DNA of 64,000 nt from Hyperoplus lanceolatus (lineage: Eukaryota; Chordata; Actinopteri; Uranoscopiformes; Ammodytidae). The notes under the pieces are model-generated. The model did not search any database. It saw only the letters and a list, made by a program, of their open reading frames with translations, and was not told the origin of the DNA. A program made the position numbers and the translations under genes. This document shows positions 55,568 to 64,000 of the stretch, piece after piece; positions within the stretch are counted from its first letter, which is position 1; every line of letters begins with the position of its first letter. The stretch lies in assembly GCA_026929865.2 (NCBI GenBank), contig CM049414.1, positions 971,001-1,035,000 on the forward strand. Direction: 5' to 3'.

Positions 55568-56520
55568 GTGAGTTATTTTACCCACACATATTTATCCTAG
55601 TACAAGCTAACTGGCATTGATGTCAAAAGCTAGGTCCTGGCTTTTGGACAAGCCAGAGAAAGGTTGGGTTTCAAACCCGGACTGTGCTCGTATGAGCAGG
55701 GGTTGTTGTAATTAGTATGATGCCCGATTACAAATAATAACACGTGAAGTGGTTAAACTGAGGCTAGTCGGTCAAGTAGAATGTACCAATTGTGCTCAAT
55801 CTGACCGCTGACATGGCTAGTTTGTGAAGCTACTAGCACACGCTAGGTGAAGCTGTGTCTGCACTGCAGGAGGTAGGATGTTATTGTCGTTATATAGTCG
55901 TTTAAATATATGCATGAGTGTAATGTACATATCGCAAAGCTGTTCCAAAATATAGGTTTGGTTAAGGCTGGTTACTAATCCCAATTACTCGTTAGCATAT
56001 TTGTCAAAACAGTGCAACATGCAGTTAGCCTTTAGCCTTGTAGCCGATGTTTGGCTACATGCGCGTTCAATTGGGAACGATGTTTGCTGATTGACTATGA
56101 TTGTTTTAGTGACAAATTGAATCTCTTTCTGTCAATCTTTTACATGTTGTTGAAGCCAGTGCTGTTTTGAAATGTGGCAAATTGAATAAGGAGAAACAAT
56201 GGAACGGTTTGAGTGTTATCGCGATGAATTTCGTGTGTGTACGTGACGAATAGAAGGCAAGCTTTATCTTAAGACGCACGCAGTTTTCTATCAATTCAAT
56301 ACTATTTACTGCCAGCTTTCCTTTCTTGACCCATGCACGTTTCCCCTAAGTGAGCAATCTGCACTATACATGGTAAAGAGGTTTGTGTATGGCATGTTGT
56401 GTGAGCACATGAGAGTACGAGGAGGGCGGATCCGCTTTAAGCATCTCGAATCTTCGTTAACGATTTGGTCAAATGAAAGGTTTCCATCGCCTCCTGAAAT
56501 GGCACAATGTGAGACACAGC
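55568..56520 (+). other. Start of znf292 intron 1
   Basis: Apparently single-copy sequence without a motif-bearing ORF. Confidence 0.5.
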
Positions 56521-57124
56521 CAGTGTTGGGAAAGTTCACTTTCTACGTGAACTAGTTCAAAGTTCAGTTCACACACTTTAAAATTAACTAGTTCAGTTCA
56601 TAGTTCATAATTTAAAATTTTAAGTTTTTTTTATGTTACTGCAAGATATTTTTTTTTCAGAATGATTGCCACAGCCCATATAGAACCACAGACAGCAATT
56701 ATTGTATCAGTTTTAACGCTGAAACTATGCGTCAGATTTCATCTTCTAATCTCATTTTGAATCCATATCCAAGCAGAGTTTACATCAGCATTGACGGGAC
56801 AGCCCTCATTATACTGGCATTTCCCCATTGATGCTTAAACGCTTTGTTGCCACCCATTCAGTCCACACTAAAAGCCTTCAGCCCTACAGTATATTCTCAA
56901 AAACATGAGGAAAAACCTGCTGCTTGAATGGTCTTTTTAATGAGGAATTATTCAAACAAAAACAGGACAGTAGTCCTTTAGGTGCACATGTTTTTCCATT
57001 TGTAGGGCCCTATGATTTCCGCTATAACGAAAACACGGACGGAATCACGGAATAGGGCAACAAAAACTGAATCTACTGTTAACACGGAATGTCACGGAAT
57101 TGTCACATTATTGTGGTGAAATTC

Positions 57125-57704
57125 TAGCCTGGCATTCCCAGACCTGCCACTAGGCGCTGGCAAATTAAATTTGCTGCGCGTGTTGGTCTGGACACGCTCC
57201 GTTGAAGCTTTATCAAGAAAGCCAGAAATCTGGCTGGTGGTTTCAATTGGTTCTATCTAATATGGGCGCACCAGAGCCCTTTTATATGGTGCTCTGGGGC
57301 GGATGTAACTGGATGACGACAGTGACGTGCATGTGACGTCGAAGCCGTGATAGTAAACATCAAAGATGGCTGCGGATATGTTGTGTGAGTTTGAGACTGC
57401 TTTGGCCTCGACCCTTAACGATTTGGAAGACGGCACTCAAATCTTTCATTAGCAAGTAAGTGGAATGTTCTGTTTTGCCGACCGACAACGGCAAACGTTT
57501 AATTTAACAGTTTAACAGCTGTTCGCTAAACGAAAGGGGCTTACGTCGCCTTGTGCATCGCTCTGATTGGTTGTAGTGCTATCCAACTGCGTGCAGTGGC
57601 ATTTGAAATGCACGAGTAGGAGCCGCCCCTTGAGTTGGAAATTACTATTGATCGTGGCCAGACCCTCTATCATTCAAGATATCAGGGTCTGGATTTCCAG
57701 GCTA
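57125..57704. mobile_element. TAGCCTGG MITE with 9-bp target duplication
   Basis: TAGCCTGGCATTCCCAGACC at the left and GGTCTGGATTTCCAGGCTA at the right, flanked by the perfect direct repeat GTGAAATTC (57116-57124 and 57705-57713). A short ORF-like MAADMLCEFETALASTLNDL at 57366 may be a leftover of a parent gene. Confidence 0.85.
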
Positions 57705-58313
57705 GTGAAATTCAGTTTCCAAGGCAAAGGGAAACAACACGGTTGAAATTAAAGCAGAACTAGGGAGAAATTTTGGTTTGGCGACATCTAAAGACCAAAA
57801 TACTGCCTTGAAAAGTAGAGCCTGGCTGCAGTAACACACTGCGCCAAACCCCTTTTAACAAATCTGTCTATTCAATGTTTACTTACTAATTTATCCATAA
57901 ATATAACTCTGGCATGTACATAACTTAATTTATTGTTAATAATATGGTCTGTTTATACATACGGCATATGATTAAAGCATCTAAAACCACGTAATCATGT
58001 TAAACGTTTACTGTTTTGAAGTTATTAATGCCACTCACTCCCGCAGATACACAGCACAGGGAAGTCTTATTTTTAGATATTTGCTAAAGGGAGTGTTGTT
58101 GTATTCTGGAACGGACGCTGCTGTACGAAATTCCAGCCTCAACAATGTTTCCTTACACGCAATTATAACTCTAGCGCAGGGGTGTCCAAACTACGGCCCG
58201 CTTTTTATTGGCCCGCCGATTTTAAAAATATAATGTAATATGGCCCTTTGAATTATTTATTTTTTTGCATTTCTTAGTTAACCCACCTACTGCAGGGGTG
58301 TCAAAACTGATTG

Positions 58314-59340
58314 AGGGGCCACTCACACTAGGGCCGGGGCCCCGTGCCAAAGCTCATTTGCATACTAAAGTCTAGAACGTTTGTCTAGTGTGACCACGCC
58401 AACTTGTATTCCAGCACGGAACAGCCCCTTGGCCACGGCACACTTGGGAGAGGTGTGCCGTGGCCAAAGTACAGATGCTAATGAGATGACACGCGCACAA
58501 GCAAGCGCACAGGCGGCGTTCCTGACATGAATTTATTAAGGATGCATTGTCCGTTAACGTCCGCTGCCTTACTAGTCGGCACCAGAATTGCCCACCACTT
58601 GGACTTGTAGCTATAATGTGTGAGAATTAACGTGTGTGTAAGCCTAGGTGTGGGCTAATAAAAGAGGGAGAGAGCTAATTAGGTCGGCTCAGAAAGCAAA
58701 GCAAAAAGGTTTTCGTGTTTACTCACGTTCGTCAGATGATTTTTTTTCTTTTTCCTCCCGTCAGCTGTCATAACTGCATTTACGCATGGCGGTGGAGACG
58801 CACCCAAAACAACACACCGCGGCCCGGTGATAAGGAAACAGTAGCCTACACTAAGGTTTAACAAGAAACTTTATAAAGACACTTAAAAAACGATCTCTGC
58901 CCATACAAAAAGTTCTGACTTGGATTTGATGGAGCGATCGATGTGTATAAAACCATCCAGTACATATGGTCTGATGACGGGCCGTTATATTAATAATAAA
59001 CAGCGTGCTGCACAAATATGAGACTGTCCACCGCGACCTATTACGTCAAGGCTACATTTTTAAAAAAAACAATAGCTTAAGGATTCTTGTTGCTCTAATG
59101 TGGAAGTGGAATATTTGATGCAAATTTAGCCGGATGAAAATATTCACAAACAGTCGTATAGCCTACAAGTAGACTAAGCTCCAAATCCTAAACGCGCACG
59201 GTGACGTAGGCAAGGTGCAAGTGTGCCCAGGCCACAAGCAGTGTGAGCACGGGCCTGCGGAGGGAGTGGGGAGGGGGGAGAATCGTGCTGAATCGTGCTG
59301 AGCACGGAACAGGCAAACGGCACTAGTGTGAGTGCGCCCT
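58314..59340. mobile_element. Nested TIR element (CACTCACACTAG ends)
   Basis: GGGGCCACTCACACTAGGGCC and GGCACTAGTGTGAGTGCGCCCT are inverted ends. Text on both sides (TTTAAAAATATAATGTAATATGGCCCTTT at 58221 and 59359) is duplicated, so the hAT copy may itself be two overlapping copies joined here. Confidence 0.65.
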
Positions 59341-59739
59341 GATTGTCCCGTGGCACATTTTAAAAATATAATGTAATATGGCCCTTTTATTTTTTAAATA
59401 ATTTAAATGCCCTCATTATATTACAGAGAAATATGTCCCATAAAAGAAAAAGAGCACCAAGCCCATCCCAGAGGACCCTGCATAATATTTTATTTTAAAT
59501 TAATATTATTATGGAAAATCCATGTGTCCTTCTCCAATAGCTTCTAATTCATCTGACACAGTGTCTCCATTTTTTCATACAAAATTCTTCAGCCTCTTAA
59601 TTTCCCTCTCAAAGTGCACCAGATTCATGCATTTCACTTTAAAAACTTAAAAAAATCTCCCGGGGGGACATACCCCCGGACCCACCTTGGAGGGGCGGGA
59701 TCTCGGCTGGCTACTATTTTCACCCAGCTGGACATTGGA

Positions 59740-59880
59740 CGCAAAAGCAGAAAACACTTGGTGTATCAATGGCATTTAACAAGAGGGGGAATGTATCTGT
59801 TTAATGTGCAAGTAAAGTGTTGCCGTGAAGAAGGATTACAATTTACAAAGACACTATGAAACTAAACATCAGAGCAGCTA
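59740..59880 (+). pseudogene. BED zinc-finger remnant of a hAT transposase
   Basis: Pieces in two frames give FNKRGNVSV, then a damaged Cys pair region (VCFMCK-like), then YNLQRH-like and ETKH-like text, as in ZBED5/GTF2IRD2-type hAT proteins. Heavily decayed. Confidence 0.5.
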
Positions 59881-60663
59881 CATGTCCTGATAAATGTGAT
59901 ATTTTTGCAAAGTGGCCCGGGTCTTGGTAGATTTTTCTGTATGTGGCCCTCAGTGAAAAAAGTTTGGACACCCCTGCTCTACCGTCTACAGCCCGTTGCT
60001 TTCATGTAGTTTAACTTGTGTTTATGTGTTCCATTATTCAGCTGATGTGATGTCGGCTAACGCTGATGCTAATGTTAACTAACTCTCCGTTGCACAATAG
60101 ACTGTATGGTTGGTGTTGCAGCACGCTGTTAGGTGAAGCGCTGTCCCACAGGTAAAAGCCATGGACCTATAAAGCCTGTCCAATATTCACTCTAGTCCAG
60201 CTTCTTGAAAAGTTTATAAGGACTTTATTATTTATGAAAAAACATTTATTTAATGTTTTACTTGAAGCACAAAATGAATGGCTTTATTTTCTGTTATACC
60301 CAACAAATCAGTTTTTTCGTTTTACAGTCATGTAGCCTAGTTGTTTTTATTTGAAGCACTAAAAACAGTGCAATGTTGTGATGTATTTTAAATGTAGTCT
60401 TATATCTGATTAAATTGTTAGAATATTATTTGTTTGCATTAATTAGACACTCGTTCTGATGATTAAATTAGTGTTAATTGTCAAAAAACGGAAGTCATGA
60501 GATTAAAACGGAATTTGGAAAAAAATAAAACGGATTTCATAGGAATCATTTTCCAAACCTGGAAACAATTCACATCAAATTCCATTTCATTCCATATTAA
60601 AAAGGAGCCTAAATAAAGCAATACTGGACAAATATGCCTTCATTTGTTTTGCCTCCATGCTTT

Positions 60664-60816
60664 GCATTTTGATGGGTGTTTTGTCCCCCCCAACGGAGCC
60701 TTGAAGGCAGCGCTGCCCCCCGCGGTAAGGGTTAGGGCATGAGCATAGGGCCTTCCTGGCAGATTTGCCTTTCAGGCTTTGTTGGGGGCACAAAAAACTC
60801 ATTGAGCATTTTGATG
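60664..60816. mobile_element. Hairpin MITE with 11-bp direct repeats
   Basis: GTGTTTTGTCCCCCCCAACG facing CTTTGTTGGGGGCACAAAAA, with AACGGAGCCTT and GGCAGCGCTGCC inside, flanked by GCATTTTGATG at 60664-60674 and 60806-60816. Copy 1 of the hAT host (52122) shows the empty site GCATTTTGATGACGCAG. It is related to the hairpin at 11636-11740. Confidence 0.75.
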
Positions 60817-60935
60817 ACGCATGCGGCGGTGCGACTGTGTGGTGGCTGGTGTTGCCAAATTGGGTGTTTTTTCTGCTACACATTAAGGCCTGTTTACTGT
60901 GTGTTTTGGCGGGGTTTTCTTAAACTTACTGGACA

Positions 60936-61469
60936 CAGCATTGTGGCAGCACAGTTAAAATGTATACTCTTGTTTACAAAACAAGGATTAAGTTCCCTAA
61001 AGTAGTAGGGTGACGTGGAGGGATTTAAAAGAGACATTGTTGATGTCTAGAAAGAAATGTATTAGCTTCCAATGCTGAGAGTTGGTTGTGGTGAAATTCT
61101 ATATAATAAGAATTAACAGATATTTCAGTGACGGTGTCAAAATTCACATCTTTATCATGATGGCAGATCAACCGGAATTGGCCAATTTTGGAAAATACTT
61201 ATGTATTATTTTCCAGTTTGCCTAGATGTGGTTTTTGTTAGGACTAAATGGACGTCTAAAAGACATTTAAAATATCCATAATAAATAAACAAGACAACCA
61301 AAAACAATAAATAAAATGAACTCTGTCTATTTTAACAAAAAATGCTGTTGAATAAAAACCAAACACAACCAGAAACAATAAATAAAATGGATATAAACAA
61401 AATTGCACTTCAAAGGCAGGGCGGCAGATGGGTGAATGTTTATGTGCCTACAATGGCGGAGCAGGTAAA
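60936..61469. other. Unassigned AT-rich intron DNA
   Basis: No gene recognised; AACAATAAATAAAATG recurs twice near 61300 and 61374. Confidence 0.4.
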
Positions 61470-61658
61470 AATCCTTCTCAATGTCTGTTTTGATGGTTTT
61501 GATCATGTTTCATCACACTTACTTATTTGAGATGATACTAGATAACTCGCTGTTTGAAGACCGCAGTGCATTAATGTGGGGACGAGGGAGGGGACTGCTA
61601 ACTTCAGTCAGTGACAGGAAGTTAGCTAAACTGACCATTCCGCTTACTGAACCTTTAA
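61470..61658. mobile_element. Right half of a third-family TTAA MITE
   Basis: It matches 42520-42691 (CTAGATAACTCGCTG, GAAGACCGCAGTGCATTAAT) and ends at TTAA 61655-61658. The left end is missing. Confidence 0.7.
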
Positions 61659-61659
61659 T

Positions 61660-61756
61660 ATGGTTTTCCAACAAATGCGACATATCGGCTCGCACAGGTT
61701 AATTGGTTCACCCCGGTCGATCAGTTTGAACCCAAAGTGCTCCCACACGGCAGCTG
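61660..61756 (-). pseudogene. BED-finger fragment of an Ac/ZBED-type hAT transposase
   Basis: On - it reads AAVWEHFGFKLIDRGEPINL and then CEPICRICWKTI, the start of a BED zinc finger (aromatic VWEHF plus the first CxxC). The matching His pair is not present because the fragment stops at the MITE ending at 61658. Confidence 0.7.
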
Positions 61757-62411
61757 TCGCGTTCGGCCTTGATACCAATTCCATCTTTTTATTCCTCCAA
61801 ATGGTTTTCTCTGGCTCTCTTCCTCACGGGGCTCTCATGCTGCACTCTGTGTCACGCCAGGGGTCCGCCTCCCCACACAGACCATAGGCTCGTTCGACCC
61901 CAGTTTCGGCTCGTCTGGAAAGTAGACGAGAGTAGCCGAGTGCAGCCGGGGGAGTGTACGAAGTAGCGTCCTTGTTGCGGATGCAGTTCGTTTTCTAGTA
62001 TTATTTTGAAGGCCTATTAGAAACATATTCGTAGAAGAGTTACACATGTTACAACCGATTAGAAGCAGAACAAACAACAAAGAGTAAACACTTCAAAAGT
62101 GAGGGACATTTTCAAAACAAGTAACGCGATATAATATCCCCATTCCCCACACATCTTTATCTTTCTTGTTATTTTACTAGAAAACTACTACTACTTTTAA
62201 GTGATACATTTTTTTTTTACAAATCCAAATAAAGGAGGTTTAGTATTTCTCCCTTCACATAACGAATATGATCAGCCTAAAGACAGTTAAAGGTCTACTA
62301 AAATACCCCTTATTATAACTGCAGAGATGGCTATGATGAACTTTATTATGATGTGTATTGTGTAACATGTAACATACAATTCCCAGACCATTTAGATCAC
62401 TGGAAATAAGG
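61757..62411. other. Unassigned intron DNA
   Basis: GC-richer to about 61980, then AT-rich. No gene seen. Confidence 0.4.
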
Positions 62412-63267
62412 CTATGATTTAGGGCTGCAACTAACGATTATTTCAATAATCGATTAATCGGTCGATTATTTTTTCGATTAATCGATGAATCGGATAAAAA
62501 AAAGAAACTGAACATTACTTCAAATTCACAGTGCAGACTGAAGTGTCAAAACACCAGGTTATTGCTCCAACGTCCCGGAACTATTAAAAGTAATATTAAA
62601 TGATAAAAAATTAAAAATAAACTTAACTGGGATAACAAAAAAAACATACAATGTATGATATACATTTATACAGTATAAGGGATGTCCATGGTAAACCAGT
62701 CAACCGATAAGATTTTTAACCGGTAAATACTAACGGTTAAAAAAATTAAATCATCTTAATTTCTCTCAGATGACAGGAGATCGTTAATTTGTATTGATGT
62801 TGTTACCATTTTCAAGACTCCTTAACGATCAAAGTCTTTATTGATATCACAATTGATAATTTTCTATTATTGTGTTGAAATAGAACTTGTATTATTGCTT
62901 TAATTGCTGATAAGATCATAGCTCAAGATAGGACATTAAACGGGTCATAATTCCATCTTTACTATCTATTTTATATTGCTGGGAAAACAAGTTTCGCCAA
63001 AATCTCAAATTTCCTTTTTTTTGTGTTGCATTTGAACACATCAATCATATTACTGAGCCGGCCTGAACACATCACAGTTGACATGTTTGCTACTTTTTTT
63101 AAGCTAACTAGCTCTATTCCTTTCGATTTTAACATGGATTTAAAATCTGGATCACTATTGTTAACTGACGGGACTTTCTACACCGTTCGGTTGTGTGATT
63201 ACTGCCGCTGCTTTGAATGACTGTTGATGCGCCGATGCCGACTCTCTGAGCACGTCTGCACACCGTC

Positions 63268-63291
63268 TGCAGCAGCAGCAGCAGCAGCAGC
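63268..63291. repeat. (CAG)n run
   Basis: About eight CAG units inside the hAT MITE, shared with no ORF of note. Confidence 0.85.
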
Positions 63292-63442
63292 TGACAGAGT
63301 TTTTTTGGACTAGACGGATACTGAGTTGAAGGAGTTTTTTTAAACCCAAAGAAAGCAAAGGTACAACACTTTTCTATAGGCCTGCAGTCCAGTGTTAGAT
63401 ATGACCAAAATACAAGCTGTGACCGCTCACACTATAGCTTTC

Positions 63443-63481
63443 CCGCACGTGAAGCGAGCCTTCACGTGCGGAAGGCTCGCT
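63443..63481. repeat. Two overlapping, mutually exclusive hairpins
   Basis: CCGCACGTGAA (63443) pairs with TTCACGTGCGG (63461-63471), while AGCGAGCCTTC (63453) pairs with GAAGGCTCGCT (63471-63481). Both are perfect 11-bp stems with 7-base loops, and they share bases. Confidence 0.85.
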
Positions 63482-63627
63482 GCGGGCGTGCATGAACCTG
63501 TCGGCGGCTGGATGTAAACAGTGCCGCCTGCAAGTGACTTATTAATCGCGCGACTCAACGAATCGATGACCAAATTCGTTGCCAACGCTTTTAGTAATCG
63601 ATTCGTTGTTGCAGCCCTACTATGATT

Positions 63628-64000
63628 TAATCTTAATGGTATAAAGATATCACTTCATCACTTAATAAATCTATACAGGAGAGTTAACCTGCATGCTAAT
63701 TATTGCTTTCCAAATTATTTCTCTGTCAAGGGTTCAGATCAGTGGAGGTTTAACTTTGATTAAATATATTTCTGCTTAAATGCATACACTGCGGAGTAGC
63801 CTAGGCCTAATGATTAAACATACATTAAAATCAAAAAGAATGGATCGTAATTTAATTTTGAGCGGTGATGTCAGAGTTTTGCCTAACCAATTGGGGAAAC
63901 GCAAAGGCACGGGGTTTAAACTCCCAATTAGCGCTCAGCTCCGCCTGTCAGCAAGACGTTTCCCATCAAACATTTCGCTCCCGCAGCCCGTGGGGAGAAA
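63628..64000. other. Right edge, no feature recognised
   Basis: AT-rich to about 63850, then more CG-rich to the edge. Presumably still znf292 intron 1. Confidence 0.4.

Larger units (their letters stand above)
58177..59976 (+). mobile_element. hAT element (CAGGGGTGTCCAAACT ends)
   Basis: CAGGGGTGTCCAAACT at 58177 and AGTTTGGACACCCCTG to 59976. The 8-bp flanks CTCTAGCG and CTCTACCG are a target duplication with one change. A BED-finger remnant of the transposase is at about 59740-59880; the catalytic part is missing. Confidence 0.85.
57003..60545. mobile_element. TAGGGCCCTATGA element with nested insertions
   Basis: TAGGGCCCTATGATTTCCG at 57003 faces CGGATTTCATAGG at 60531-60543, with ACGGAAT words near both ends. 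Removing its insertions (57125-57704 and 58177-59976) would leave roughly 1.2 kb of non-coding sequence. Confidence 0.6.
56521..60935. mobile_element. hAT-like element, copy 2, host of several nested elements
   Basis: It begins CAGTGTTGGGAAAGTTC like copy 1 and matches it through CAGTCCACACTA and CTCAAAAACATGAGGAAAAA. It resumes at 60549 (TTTTCCAAACCTGGAAACAA) and 60806 (TTTTGATGACGC) and is lost near 60935 before the expected right end. The interval 57003-60545 and a hairpin MITE at 60675 are insertions. Confidence 0.65.
62420..63619. mobile_element. hAT MITE, 1200 bp, with perfect 8-bp target duplication
   Basis: TAGGGCTGCAAC at 62420 and GTTGCAGCCCTA to 63619, flanked by CTATGATT at 62412-62419 and 63620-63627. 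Sub-terminal AATCGATTAATCGGTCGATT words are typical of this fish hAT family. Non-coding. Confidence 0.9.

Overview
The window looks like a teleost (ray-finned fish) chromosome. It has intron-split vertebrate genes and a dense mixture of Tc1/mariner-like, pogo-like, hAT-like, TTAA-flanked, DIRS, L1/Tx1-like and L2-like elements plus tRNA-derived SINEs. I see no bacterial, organellar or viral genome and no endogenous retrovirus.

Four host genes are supported. (1) The C-terminal two thirds of ddx51, a DEAD-box RNA helicase, lies on + as nine coding exons between 10493 and 19420; its N-terminal exons are not seen and probably lie left of the window. (2) smim8, a small one-pass membrane protein, lies on - with coding exons 23370-23242 and 19887-19729, convergent with ddx51; the two poly(A) signals are about 125 bp apart. 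(3) A single-coding-exon connexin, best matched to GJB7/Cx25, lies on + at 40352-41140. (4) The first coding exon of znf292 lies on + at 55403-55567, with the rest of that gene beyond the right edge. From memory, GJB7, SMIM8 and ZNF292 are also neighbours in human (6q15), so this is probably an old vertebrate block with ddx51 joined to it in this lineage.

Layout: 1-2873 antisense L1/Tx1-like LINE; 2963-5892 TTAA-flanked MITEs nested in a Tc1 remnant; 6090-9403 a Tc1 fold-back palindrome followed by a dead Tc1 element; 10493-19420 ddx51, whose 6.5-kb intron holds nested terminal-inverted-repeat (TIR) elements, an L1 fragment and a deleted DIRS retroelement that keeps its tyrosine recombinase; 19729-23370 smim8, whose intron holds a piggyBac-like element with an L2-like LINE inside it, four perfect oestrogen-response-element-like palindromes and a perfect 53-bp palindrome; 23735-25960 a LINE fragment with a 10 x 55-bp minisatellite, a SINE and MITEs; 26090-40209 pogo-like and mariner-like elements nested inside each other, including a second fold-back palindrome; 40352-41140 gjb7; 42313-54637 MITEs, a dead hAT transposase, microsatellites, an L1 3' end with clear target-site duplications and a second pogo-like copy; 55403-64000 znf292 exon 1 and intron, with a nest of hAT-like elements.

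The host genes have no obvious shared pathway: ddx51 (rRNA maturation), smim8 (unknown membrane role), gjb7 (gap-junction channel) and znf292 (nuclear zinc-finger protein). I found no convincing undescribed system. The most unusual things are the element-borne ERE-like palindromes, the LINE-coding-sequence minisatellite, the two fold-back transposons, two small MITE families with 9 to 11-bp target duplications, and a ddx51 exon with two competing 3' splice sites.
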